From an uncultured Clostridia bacterium (GTDB lineage: Bacteria; Bacillota; Clostridia; Christensenellales; Borkfalkiaceae): 64,000 nucleotides of DNA. Location: the NCBI GenBank assembly GCA_944330115.1, contig CALVIN010000004.1, positions 1 through 64,000 on the forward strand. Reading direction: 5' to 3'. Within the stretch, counting starts at the first letter, position 1. Each line of letters opens with the position of its first letter. The notes under the pieces were generated by a model. It searched no databases, had not been told where the DNA came from, and saw only the letters and a list, made by a program, of their open reading frames with translations. The position numbers were made by a program, and so were the translations under genes. Of this stretch, positions 35,011 through 44,528 are shown piece by piece.

Positions 35011-35919
35011 ATGAAAGATATGTTGAATAAGGGAGATATTATATATATGGGCGAGCCGGAGCGCTCGGTCGGGTTTGACGGCGCGTTCCGCGTACTCGAC
35101 CCCAAAATTTGCAATAACGGCAGGCCGGGCATATTCCTCGTTTCCGAAAATCTCGTCGGCGGAGAGGGAGGCAGGGGAATTGCCTTTAAAGATGTTCCCA
35201 AACCGACCGATAACTTTTATGCCGGCAGCACAGCCCAAAAATGGTGCCGCGAGTTTTATGAAAGGCACTTCTCCGATGCCGAAAAGGCGGCCATTCTTTC
35301 TACCGATAAGTCAGACGAAGCCTATGTTAAGATGCGCACATGGAAGCTCACCGGCGGCAGAGAGTGCGATTTTGAGTGCCCTTTTGTGGCTGCGCCCGGT
35401 ATTTTGCAGGGCGACAAGCTGTTTCCGCTTTCGGTCGAAGAGGCCGACTGCGCGGCCTACGGCTTTGCAGACGACGCCTCGCGTCTCGCATATTTGCGCG
35501 GAAAGCCCGCCGCGTGGTGGCTCAGAAGTCCGCATGCGCCCGACTTTCCAAAAGACGTAGGCGTGGTATTTTTCAACGGCTGGCTGCTCGACTTTGTTGA
35601 AAATAAAAATTCCGTTTTCGGCAAAGCGCCGGTGTGCATGCGCCCCGCGCTCAATCTCGACTCCTCCAAAATAGCCGATATCCTGCCCGCGGGCGGGCAG
35701 AGCGGCGAAAGGAGCTATAACGAGTGGGTGCTGCGGTTTGAGGGCGAAAGCGAGGAGGAGGCGCGCGGCAAGCTCAAAAAATACGCCTTCGGCAGGCGCG
35801 TCTGCAAAGAACAAAAGGCCGCGTCTGAAGAGCTCGGACCGTTTGCCCGCCTCATGATGACGGTATTTCTGGCCTTTTTGGACCGCAAGCGCAAAAAAAT
35901 GCAGCGCGATAAAAGGTGA
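35011..35919 (+). CDS. DUF6273-like protein
   Basis: 302 residues without a signal peptide. The W-W-L-R-S-P...V-F-F-N-G-W...V-C-M-R-P-A-L-N-L block is the core of DUF6273, a fold related to formylglycine-generating-enzyme-like domains in bacterial surface and phage proteins. The N-terminal region has G-D-I-I-Y-M-G and F-R-V-L-D as in other members, and the C-terminus is a basic amphipathic tail (R-K-R-K-K-M). It follows GH3 enzyme 3 on the same strand and may be the last gene of that transcript. Function unknown. Confidence 0.7.
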   Translation: MKDMLNKGDIIYMGEPERSVGFDGAFRVLDPKICNNGRPGIFLVSENLVGGEGGRGIAFKDVPKPTDNFYAGSTAQKWCREFYERHFSDAEKAAILSTDKSDEAYVKMRTWKLTGGRECDFECPFVAAPGILQGDKLFPLSVEEADCAAYGFADDASRLAYLRGKPAAWWLRSPHAPDFPKDVGVVFFNGWLLDFVENKNSVFGKAPVCMRPALNLDSSKIADILPAGGQSGERSYNEWVLRFEGESEEEARGKLKKYAFGRRVCKEQKAASEELGPFARLMMTVFLAFLDRKRKKMQRDKR

Positions 35920-36238
35920 ATTGCCTTTTCAATGTTTATGAGGGTATGCGATGGCAAAAAGCATACAAAAACATATCTTAAACTCTTATCTGCTTTGGAT
36001 AAAATATATGCTTATCTGCTCTGTATAAATGGCAAGCGGGGCGCGGAGTTTTCCGCGCCCCGCTTGCTAATATAGAGGCGAATTAAAATATTAAGTTAAA
36101 TAACTGATAAATCTTGTTCCGATATTGGTTGCTATCCTTTCGTAATAGTGGCTATTATTTATGCAGTATTGACAAAATTTTATAGTTGTATCAAAATAGT
36201 GCTATAATGTTATATGCTCAAATTTAAAAAGAGGGATT
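35920..36238. other. Intergenic region: terminator-like hairpin and TIR gene promoter
   Basis: A perfect 16-bp stem (GCAAGCGGGGCGCGGA 36032-36047 with TCCGCGCCCCGCTTGC 36052-36067) with a 4-nt loop probably closes the preceding transcript although only AATAT follows. An AT-rich stretch with TATAAT near 36202 probably starts the TIR gene; no good -35 box was found at 16-18 bp. Base composition changes sharply here. Confidence 0.6.
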
Positions 36239-37342
36239 ATGGAAACAAGTGGATATGCTTTTATTAGTTACAGTTCTAAAAATTACATAGAAGCTGAAAC
36301 AATGCGCGCGATTTTAAATGAATCGGGAATTAAAACATGGATGGCGCCGGGTGATATACCTGTGGGGAAAAAGTATGCCCAGGTAATTAATCGTGCTATT
36401 AAGAATTGTTCATGTTTTGTCCTGATACTATCGGATGAAGCACAGTCCTCTGTATGGGTTCCAAAGGAAATCGATAGGGCGGTACACTATAAAAAACCAA
36501 TTTTCCCTGTTAAAATCAAGGAAACTTCTCTGAACGATGAATTTGAATTTTATCTCAGCACCGATCAGCTCGTTTTAATAAAAAAGCTGGAAAAGTCAAA
36601 TGAAATATTGAAAAAAATGTTGGCTAGCATATCTGCATGCGTGCATGAAAGTGCTGCGTGCAACATTAGCAAAGACGAAAATAAAAATGAAGATAAAGAG
36701 GAAGAGAAAAACAAAGCGCAGATTCTTGACTGTAAATCCGATGTCGTAGATTCAGCAGATTTTGCTAATTACTTTTATTTTCATATCAATTTTAGTGACA
36801 CGGGCGGATCTTTATTAGTAGTTTCACCTGAAAGTAGATCTGGCAAGATTTTAAAGGCTGAGATTACGGAACAAATTTGGTCAGAATTTGTTAAACTTGT
36901 AAAACAATTATTGTCTACGGCACTCGGAATTGATACAGATGAGGTGTCCGTTAAGCGTTACGCTGATTGTCCGTTGGGAACCTATGAGTGCGCGCCGGCA
37001 GGCAGTTTGTCCTATGATAAAGTGAAAAATGAAATTTATTTTTCATGTGCTTGTTTGGGCAGCAATAGTCATTTCATACATAATGGAGTAGTGTTTCAAG
37101 TATACGAACGTCAATTTGAAGTTTGCTTTTTTAAGGATGAAGACTTTGCATTTAAATTTATGCCCAAATATTCTACATTCAGTGATTTCGGCGTGGATGA
37201 ATCAAAGATGTATGAGCTTGGAACGCAGCTTATTTCATTTGCTATGCAAAAGAAAGATTTGCATATAGCAAAACAAATGCAAAAAAGAGTGTATGATGAT
37301 TACAGTGGTGGCTTTTATATAAATTTTATAGACAAAGAATAG
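36239..37342 (+). CDS. TIR-domain protein
   Basis: 367 residues. The TIR domain (about 5-120) has Y-A-F-I-S-Y-S-S-K-N, the B-B loop region W-M-A-P-G-D-I-P-V-G-K, and Glu77 in W-V-P-K-E-I-D, at the position of the catalytic Glu of NAD-cleaving TIRs. An acidic Lys/Glu linker (about 140-160) leads to a C-terminal domain of about 200 residues that I do not recognise; it could be the sensor. The gene is AT-rich compared with the glycosidase locus. It converges with the TIR/STAND/HD gene. Bacterial TIR proteins of this type mostly act in anti-phage abortive responses. Confidence 0.85.
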   Translation: METSGYAFISYSSKNYIEAETMRAILNESGIKTWMAPGDIPVGKKYAQVINRAIKNCSCFVLILSDEAQSSVWVPKEIDRAVHYKKPIFPVKIKETSLNDEFEFYLSTDQLVLIKKLEKSNEILKKMLASISACVHESAACNISKDENKNEDKEEEKNKAQILDCKSDVVDSADFANYFYFHINFSDTGGSLLVVSPESRSGKILKAEITEQIWSEFVKLVKQLLSTALGIDTDEVSVKRYADCPLGTYECAPAGSLSYDKVKNEIYFSCACLGSNSHFIHNGVVFQVYERQFEVCFFKDEDFAFKFMPKYSTFSDFGVDESKMYELGTQLISFAMQKKDLHIAKQMQKRVYDDYSGGFYINFIDKE

Positions 37343-37639
37343 CCGCTGGCCGAATGTGCTTTGCGTCGTTTAGTTATTATTTTATCTTGTTATTCCTCAA
37401 TGAAGTTTATCTTGCCGCCAACTTTTTTTGCGCCTTTTAATGTGCAATATCCGCTGCGGCAAAGTAGTTGTGATTTTTATTCGTGATTTACGGCGGCACT
37501 GAATAGCAATGCCGCCGTCTGCTGTTTCAAATATATCCCCGACAAGCTTTTCTGCTCGCAGCTCTTCGATCAATCAATTTAAAGAACATATAATAAAATG
37601 CAGGTATTGCGTTTTTTTAGAGGGGAGGTAAATTATAAT
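37343..37639. other. Convergent intergenic region, no gene seen
   Basis: A weak minus-strand frame of about 57 codons (37398-37570) without a ribosome site is the only ORF-like feature. An imperfect GGCGGCA/TGCCGCC hairpin near 37483-37507 could be a terminator for either flanking gene. Confidence 0.4.
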
Positions 37640-40600
37640 TTAATTACAGTTATTATGTAACAGCGTGATGCATTCGGCAAATTCGGGATTGTTTAATATC
37701 ACTTTAGTGCTTATCATTCTGCCGATGTCGGTGCGTAAAGCGCATCTGGGGCTATCAATGTATACAGCTGAAAGCCATCTGATGCAGTCTTCATCGCTGA
37801 AGTTGCCCGAATGCCTTAAATAATATCTGCAGTATTGATATGCCGCTTGTATTTCGTCAATATCTTTTGCTATCAAAGCGTTGATGCCGGCGTTATCGTC
37901 GCTGTGTTTTAACCAGCTTGACCATTCTTTGTTGAAATCGGCCAACGAAGCGTTGACCATAGGGTATGTTCCTATCAGCAGGAGAGAACGCACTACCTGG
38001 TCTTCTTCTTTATCGTATTTTTCTTTATTCAAGCTTTTGGTGGCGCGGTCGATATCGCCCGTCACGGTTTCTCCGATATCGTGTATGAGCAGCATTTTTA
38101 GTATACTGTCTTTACAATAACCTTCTTCGTCGCTGTGGTCAGGTAAAAACAGCAGGCCTATGAGCCAGCAGTTATACATATGTTCCACGATGTTTTCCGG
38201 CGCATCGATTTGGCGTTTTACCCAGCCTGTGCGCTTTACTTCTTTTGCCTTTGAAAAAGTATTGTACGCGCTTGTTTCCAAAGATATATCTATGCCGCGG
38301 TAATTATCTGCGCGCATATTTATAAATTTAGCAAGCTCGTCCTTGATCCATCTGAAATATGCCCTTATCTCGTCGTCAAGTTTGTTGAAAAACGGTCTTT
38401 GCGACATCATAAAATTGATATGCTTTATACAGCCGGGGACATAGTTCGCGATGTTTAGAACATTATTGCCTGTACGCATTCGTGCCTGAATAAGACTGCA
38501 CATTGTAAAAAGCTGCAGTACGGTTTTATACGTGTATTGATTATTTGACCTTTCAAGTTTATCCAAAGACATTTCAAGTACCCTGAAAGTATTTATTCCT
38601 TTTGAAAGATCGTCTGTCAATTCAAGCGTATAACTTCCCGCTCTGCCTGAAAATTTGATATCGCCGTAATATTCCAGGTGAAAGCCTCTGTTGATATCGT
38701 TTGCCATCTTATCATGCAGCAACGAATGCATATAATCGGTAAACGCCTCCGCTTTATTGCCGTATATCAGACTAACGCTTATGCCGCGCAATAAAAATGC
38801 ATTGTTGCGTTTTATTGTATTGTCGTCGCCGGTGTAATTTTTGCATATTTCTATTTGTTCGCGGCGCAGATTTTCAAGTATTTCAAGGGAGGCTCTTTCA
38901 TATTTTTTTGAAAGTCTGCCAAGCCATAACGTAAATTCGCTTTTACCGTATAAACCAAGTTTATCATAGTAATTTTTTGCGATTTTTAAAACCTTTTTTT
39001 GGTTTTCGTCGTTGCCGCATAACATCTGTACTATAAATCTGGTTATGCTTTTGGGCATTACAATATCAAAAAACTTAAGTTTATCGTCTATATCTTCAGT
39101 GTAATTTAAGTCGAGCTCCTCCAACTTATTTACATAATAGCGCGCAATGAGAAAATCTAACGTGCTGCGGTGTTTGCGGATAGTTTTCCATTCTTTGCTG
39201 AAAAAGAAATCGTTGTTAAAAAAGCCATCTCTGCCAAATTCAAATTCGTAAGCAAATTGAGCCGCATTGTTGGTGTTTTTTGTCCCTGCGCCCAAAACAT
39301 CTTCACATAGCGATGTGTATAGTTCAATCAAGTTTTGAGGGGCATAGTTTTTTATGTTTTTAAGTATAGATACAAGCCAATAGGCATCAAGAGAGATCAG
39401 GTCGAAATTATTGAATGTGTCATATAGTTTAACTACGTCATCCCGGCTATACTGAGCAATGGTAGGATCTTCCTTGCCGAAAATATCAATGCAATCGCCG
39501 ATAAATTCTTTGCTCTCTTTTTCTTTATCAAGCTTCATTGAGCTTATTCTTATAAAGTATTTGAAGGTATTTGGCGCAAGTCTGTTATATATTCTTTTTT
39601 GGACGCTGTTGTTTGTGAAGTCGGTATCTACGCCGACAACTCTATAGAATTTTAATCTGTCGAGCATTTCATTTAAAATATCGTAGATCCAAAGTTTTCC
39701 GCAGGCAAAGTCGCGTATTCCGTCAACTATAACGAAGGGGCTCAGATTGGGCGAAGCTTTTACCATTTCCTCTATTTCGCTGATATTTTTTTTGAGATGT
39801 TCTTCCCAGTTGGCTCCATCGATCTTCTCATACATCGCCACGTCAATATAAAACGGCAATATATTTTTGATCGTCTTGGCTACATACAAATACATATATT
39901 GCAATAACCTGTTTTTGTATGAACCGAGAGGACTTTTAATTTTTAATATCAGTTTTTCGCCGTATAAGCCTACGTTTTCTGTGCAGTTCTTTATTATTTC
40001 ATATATTTCGGCGCCGATATCGTCTATATTTTTCCGTATTTTGTCGGTTCCTTCCACCTGAGCGATATTTTTGAATATTCTTGAAAAAGAATCTATATCG
40101 CTTCTTAACGCATCGGCCGTATAGCCGAGTCTGTTTTTTGCATGTTTGTGAAAGAACTCGCGGGCGGAAAAAGCTATCGCATTGTTTATCGCGGCCTCTG
40201 TGTTTAAAGCATTGCCGAAAAAATGTTCGATTGTATCGTCAAAGTAATTGTCTGGTTTGCCTAAAGACTTTGCCACCCATACCAACATGGCCGACACTGC
40301 TTTTTTAAACCCGTCTTCTTCTGATGATTCTTTAAAATTTGCGGCACCGTTGAACATTATATGAAATCTGGCTGCACGCTCATGGTCAAGCCCGCCGTAT
40401 GCAAATACGCGTGCTTTGCCGCTTGTGCCGTATGCCTGGAGGTTATAGAATGCGCTTAATTCTTCATTGATGTCAACGGAGTCCAGTTCGCCGTTTTTGT
40501 CGGTAGTTACTTTTTCGTTTGCCACGAACAAAAACAGTTTGCTGTGCGAGGCGATGATGGGCGTGCTTTTAAAGTTGCCAGAGATATTTATTTTGGTTTG

Positions 40601-40747
40601 CAAAAAGGGTTTTGTTTTGCCTGAATAACTGAGTATTTCAAACAGCTGTTCGGCTTTTTTGATCGAACCGGCGGGATCTTCTGTTCCGTGATATCCGATA
40701 AAGATATCAAAGTCTGCATGTAGAACATCTTTTGCATTCGTATCCAT
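37640..40747 (-). CDS. TIR - STAND-like - HD-hydrolase fusion protein
   Basis: 1035 residues. An N-terminal TIR-like domain (about 12-160: F-D-I-F-I-G-Y-H-G-T, L-F-L-F-V-A-N, and acidic N-E-E-L with Glu95/96 at the catalytic position). A central P-loop-like segment K-S-P-L-G-S-Y-K-N (271-279) and a Walker B-like P-F-V-I-V-D-G (337-343) suggest a degenerate STAND/NACHT-type NTPase, followed by a long helical middle. The C-terminus is a YfbR-like HD domain: His856 in V-E-H, His889-Asp890 in I-H-D and Asp962 in A-K-D-I-D. YfbR enzymes hydrolyse deoxynucleoside monophosphates. This would combine NAD depletion and nucleotide hydrolysis in one sensor (inference). It has its own strong promoter, and GAGG lies before the ATG. 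Confidence 0.8.
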   Translation of the reverse strand: MDTNAKDVLHADFDIFIGYHGTEDPAGSIKKAEQLFEILSYSGKTKPFLQTKINISGNFKSTPIIASHSKLFLFVANEKVTTDKNGELDSVDINEELSAFYNLQAYGTSGKARVFAYGGLDHERAARFHIMFNGAANFKESSEEDGFKKAVSAMLVWVAKSLGKPDNYFDDTIEHFFGNALNTEAAINNAIAFSAREFFHKHAKNRLGYTADALRSDIDSFSRIFKNIAQVEGTDKIRKNIDDIGAEIYEIIKNCTENVGLYGEKLILKIKSPLGSYKNRLLQYMYLYVAKTIKNILPFYIDVAMYEKIDGANWEEHLKKNISEIEEMVKASPNLSPFVIVDGIRDFACGKLWIYDILNEMLDRLKFYRVVGVDTDFTNNSVQKRIYNRLAPNTFKYFIRISSMKLDKEKESKEFIGDCIDIFGKEDPTIAQYSRDDVVKLYDTFNNFDLISLDAYWLVSILKNIKNYAPQNLIELYTSLCEDVLGAGTKNTNNAAQFAYEFEFGRDGFFNNDFFFSKEWKTIRKHRSTLDFLIARYYVNKLEELDLNYTEDIDDKLKFFDIVMPKSITRFIVQMLCGNDENQKKVLKIAKNYYDKLGLYGKSEFTLWLGRLSKKYERASLEILENLRREQIEICKNYTGDDNTIKRNNAFLLRGISVSLIYGNKAEAFTDYMHSLLHDKMANDINRGFHLEYYGDIKFSGRAGSYTLELTDDLSKGINTFRVLEMSLDKLERSNNQYTYKTVLQLFTMCSLIQARMRTGNNVLNIANYVPGCIKHINFMMSQRPFFNKLDDEIRAYFRWIKDELAKFINMRADNYRGIDISLETSAYNTFSKAKEVKRTGWVKRQIDAPENIVEHMYNCWLIGLLFLPDHSDEEGYCKDSILKMLLIHDIGETVTGDIDRATKSLNKEKYDKEEDQVVRSLLLIGTYPMVNASLADFNKEWSSWLKHSDDNAGINALIAKDIDEIQAAYQYCRYYLRHSGNFSDEDCIRWLSAVYIDSPRCALRTDIGRMISTKVILNNPEFAECITLLHNNCN

Positions 40748-40799
40748 AAAATCCTCTTCTTACATAAAATATTATAAAATTATTGTTATAATTATATAA

Positions 40800-40828
40800 A
40801 GTATAGCATTTTCATATTTCAGTGTCAA
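40800..40828 (-). promoter_or_regulatory. Promoter of the TIR/STAND/HD gene
   Basis: On the minus strand TTGACA (40823-40828), a 17-bp spacer and TATACT (40800-40805), a near-consensus sigma-A promoter about 50 bp before the ATG. Confidence 0.88.
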
Positions 40829-41022
40829 TTATATGTTCTTACAGAAATCACTTGCATTATGGTGTTGGCGTTGTTTGGTACTTCTACATAGGGTTGAAGA
40901 GGAACATGTGGTCGATGTTATAAAGACTGCGGGACGGCAACAAAAAATACTCTTCTTTTCTCAACCGGTATAAACGGCGGGGCGGCAAATTGCCGCCCCG
41001 TCGTGCTTTTATGTGTTGTGAG

Positions 41023-43498
41023 TTAATCTTGTAATGATTGCAATGCTTTTTCGCAATCGTTCACGTCGTTTGTATATAAGCCGGGATTTTTGCTTTCCAA
41101 GCGCTTATAAATTTCTAATGCTTTTTCATAATATTCTTTCGCTTCAGCTAATCTCTGTGTATCTCTATATAAAACGCCGAGATTGTTATAGCTCATTGCA
41201 AGGTCTGGTTCATAAGCCGCGGGGTTGGCTTCTGCTAGGCGCCCATATATATCTATTGCCTTATTATAATACTCCTCGGCTTCGGCAAATCTTTGTGTGT
41301 TTTTATATAAAGTGCCGAGATTGTTATAGCTCATTGCAAGGTCAGGCTCATAAGCTGCGGGATTGGCTTCTGCTAGGCGCCCATATATCTCTATTGCCTT
41401 GTTATAACACTCCTCGGCTTCGTCGAATCTCTGTGTGTCGTCATATAAAGTGCCGAGATTGTTATAGCCTGCTGCAAGGTTCGGTTCATAAGCTGCAGGA
41501 TTAGCTTTTGCTAACCGCCCATATATCTCTATTGCCTTGTTATAACACTCCTCGGCTTCGTCGAATCTCTGTGTGTGGTTATATAAATTGCCGAGATTGT
41601 TATAGCTCATTGCAAGGCCCGGTTCATAAGCCTCGGGGTTGGCTTCTGCAAGCCGTCCGTATATTTCAATTGCCTTATTATAATACTCCTCAGCTTCGTC
41701 AAATCTCTGTGTGTTATGATATAAATTGCCGAGATTGTTATAGCTCATTGCAAGGTCAGGCTCATAAGCTGCGGGATTGGCTTCTGCTAGGCGCCCATAT
41801 ATCTCTATTGCCTTGTTATAACACTCCTCGGCTTCGTCGAATCTCTGTGTGTCGTCATATAAAGTGCCGAGATTGTTATAGCCTGCTGCAAGGTTCGGTT
41901 CATAAGCTGCAGGATTAGCTTTTGCTAACCGCCCATATATCTCTATTGCCTTGTTATAACACTCCTCGGCTTCGTCGAATCTCTGTGTGTGGTTATATAA
42001 ATTGCCGAGATTGTTATAGCTGTCTGCAAGGTTCGGTTCATAAGCAGCGGGGTTAGCTCTTGCAAGCCGCCCGTATATTTCTATTGCCTTATTATGGCAA
42101 TCCTCAGCTTCGGCAAATCGCTGAGTGTCGCTATATAAATTGCCGATATTATTATGGTTTGTTGCAAGATAAGGTTCGTAAGCTTCGGCATTAGATTCTT
42201 TAAGACGTTTTATCATTTCTAACGCCTTCTTATAACATCTCTCAGCTTCGGTAAATCTTTGAGTATCGCTGTATAAAAGCCCGAGCAGATTGTTGAGTTC
42301 GGCAATATCGTATTCAGTTGCGTTTGCTATGCCGTCGCTGTAATATGTCTGCAATTTTTCGGCATAGCTTATGGCTGTGTCATATTGATTTTGCCTCCAA
42401 AGAAAATAAGCATAATCATATAGGACATCAAGTTCAACGGCGTTTTCTTCCGCCTCGGCGATTATTTCGCGATATATCCTGTCAATTTCTTCGTGCCGTT
42501 TGGCGTATAGATACATGGTATTTAATACGCTTATGGCAAGTCGTTGCTCGCGTATGTAGTTGCGCACAAAATTCTTGCGTTGCTCGGCGAGTTGTTCAAT
42601 CTGTCTGTCAAATTCAAGTAATCGGGCACGGAATTCATTTTTATTCTCGTCCTCCGTCAGCAGCTTAACGCAGCCCTCCTTGTCGCCGAGCTCGAGCAGG
42701 CGGTGTGCCTCTTTCATTCGGGGAGATATTTCTCCCGCGGCAAAGTTGCGGTTTATGTTGAGCATCAGTTCAAAGGTCGCCTTGCGCAGCTCCTCAAGGT
42801 CTTTTTTCAGCTTCTCACGCCTTGCCGCAACTTTGGCATATTCCTTGTAAAAATCGTCGTCAACTCCGCCCTTTGCATATATGGGCTTCATCTGCAGGTA
42901 CTTTTCTTCCGTGCGCGCAAGCTCGTCCTGCAACGCCTTAAGATCCTTGCTGTTGGCAAATTCTGTCACGTTTTCTAATTTTATGCTGTCAATATCTTTT
43001 CCGCCGACTCTGCATTTGCCGTCTGCCACTTCTATGGGGAGGTAGTCCATAGCGTTTAGCTTTATGTTCAGTAACAGGCACAATTTAACCGTATCGAGGT
43101 AGGCAAAAGTGCTGTAAAAGTGCTTATATGTCTTGTCAACTTCGCCCATAAAATCGGTGAGCGACTGTTCCACGCTTGTGCCCGGCTGCTGAGTTTTGTT
43201 TGAATGTTTCCACGGCCTTGCGGAATTCCTCCACGGTATACTCGCCCGCGCGGGTGTAGAAGAGGAAGAAGCACATATCGCTGTTTTTTATGGCCTCGTT
43301 GTATTCGTCCTGCTTGCGCGTGAGCGCCATGGCGGTGTCGAACGCCTCGCAGACTACGGGTATTATCCTTGTGTTGTATCTGTCTTCAAAGTCGTTGCTC
43401 AGGCGGTGGATAAAGTTCTCCAGCTCCATGCGCTCTGCGGCGAATTCGGTTATCGAAGACCCGATGAATATGTAGATCTTCTTTTGCGGTGCTGCCAA
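41023..43498 (-). pseudogene. DUF4062-TPR protein gene broken by a frameshift
   Basis: Two frames make one protein. The 5' part (43136-43498) encodes a DUF4062 TIR-like domain: I-F-I-G-S-S-I-T-E-F, E-R-M-E-L-E-N-F, K-Q-D-E-Y-N-E-A-I, C-F-F-L-F-Y-T. The 3' part (to 41023) continues with E-Q-S-L-T-D-F-M...Y-Y/F-S-T-F-A-Y-L-D-T-V-K-L, a coiled coil and about nine TPR units of 46 residues. At about 43185 the frame shifts and, compared with relatives as I know them, about ten residues (the I-Y-T-Y-F-K stretch) are missing. The 3' frame has only a GTG with no ribosome site. Intact relatives are thought to be sensor proteins in accessory regions. A sequencing or assembly error cannot be excluded. 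Confidence 0.75.
41313..42021. repeat. 414-bp higher-order duplication of three TPR units
   Basis: 41313-41607 and 41727-42021 are identical over 295 bp at an offset of exactly 414 bp, three 138-bp TPR units. The flanking units have diverged, so a recent duplication or gene conversion is likely. Confidence 0.9.
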
Positions 43499-43782
43499 AA
43501 TGTATTTCCTCCCTGATTTTTTAAGGCCGCCGTTAAAGTGCCTATTACAGGCCCGGCCTTTGTTTAATATACTTATATTTTATCATTAAAATTATATCTG
43601 CGCAATATGCAGTCCCTTAAAATTTACATAAAAACAACAAAAACTACATAACCCGCGGCGGGCGCGAAAAATTCCGCACCCCGCCGCGGGTTAAAATGAG
43701 TATTATATCTGAGCAGGTCGCACTATCGGGTTCGGCGGGTTTAAATGGCCGCCGCGCCGCCTATTTTTTACCGCCGCGCCGC
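43499..43782. other. Intergenic region with GC-rich inverted repeat
   Basis: AACCCGCGGCGGG (43650-43662) and CCCGCCGCGGGTT (43680-43692) could form a 13-bp stem around a 17-nt loop at the 3' side of the VWA gene. No gene was seen. Confidence 0.5.
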
Positions 43783-44448
43783 TTATTTTTTGTCGCCGTT
43801 TTTACCGCCGCGCTGCTGCTTATCTTTTCTTATTTTATTGAGGCAGGACTGCGGAACGGCTCCGCTCTTGCGGAAGGCCGACACCGTTTCGCACATCATG
43901 CGGTAGCTCAGTTCCACGCCTTCGCCGTCGGCCACAAAGTCCGCCGCCCTGTCGGCGCCTATGCCGAATCTTCCCGCCGTTTCAATTGCGTCGATGTTGG
44001 CGCCGAGGAATATGAACTCCCAGCCATAGCGTTTCTTTTGCTTGCCTATCATCTCCCTGACTTTTGCGGCGGAGTAGCGCCGGCTGGAGTTTTCCTCGCC
44101 GTCGGTGATTATTACGAACATCACCTTGCCCGCGCGGTAGTCCTCGGCGGTGTTTTTTTGTGCGTTTGCTATCTTCTCTATCGTAAGCCCTATCGCGTCG
44201 AGCAGCGCGGTGGAGCCGCCTACGAAATACTCCTTGGCCGTTATCGGGTTCACAGCCCTGATGTCGATACGGTCGTGGAGCAGTTCATAGTTGTGGTCGA
44301 ACAATACGGTGGTTATAACGCACTCGCCCTCCGCTTTTTTCTGCTCTTCGAGCATGGAGTTGTAGCCGCCTATCGTGTCGCTTTCCAGTCCGCTCATAGA
44401 GCCGCTCTTGTCGAGTATGAATACAAGTTCCGTTAAATTTTCTTTCAT
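43783..44448 (-). CDS. VWA-domain protein
   Basis: 221 residues from the ATG at 44448 (GGAGGGC upstream; the 19 extra upstream codons are not supported). A single von Willebrand factor A domain with a full MIDAS: D13-K-S-G-S, G-G-S-T-A-L-L-D-A and I-I-T-D-G-E-E-N. The C-terminal tail is strongly basic (K-Q-Q-R-G-G-K-N-G-D-K-K). It has no signal peptide, so it is cytoplasmic and a metal-dependent protein-binding module. It follows the macro-domain gene on the same strand after 80 bp and probably shares its transcript. Confidence 0.85.
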   Translation of the reverse strand: MKENLTELVFILDKSGSMSGLESDTIGGYNSMLEEQKKAEGECVITTVLFDHNYELLHDRIDIRAVNPITAKEYFVGGSTALLDAIGLTIEKIANAQKNTAEDYRAGKVMFVIITDGEENSSRRYSAAKVREMIGKQKKRYGWEFIFLGANIDAIETAGRFGIGADRAADFVADGEGVELSYRMMCETVSAFRKSGAVPQSCLNKIRKDKQQRGGKNGDKK

Positions 44449-44528
44449 TTTAAAGCCCTCCTGCTTTCTTGTTATGGCTGCATTATAGCGCATGAGGGCC
44501 CGCATATGGTCGCTTTGAAGGCGACATA

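Noticed and set aside
16060-35919. Glycosidase locus considered as a Bacteroidetes-type polysaccharide utilisation locus
   Set aside because: No SusC/SusD pair or outer-membrane features; signal peptides and regulation are Gram-positive.
37398-37570. Minus-strand frame of about 57 codons between the two TIR genes
   Set aside because: No ribosome site, weak start, no recognisable family; at most a remnant.
41034-41918. Long plus-strand frames with repeated Cys-rich units
   Set aside because: They are antisense readings of the TPR repeats; the periodicity comes from the 138-bp unit.
41023-42400. Regular DNA repeats considered as a CRISPR-like or satellite array
   Set aside because: The 138-bp period keeps the reading frame and encodes canonical TPR residues; there are no unique spacers.
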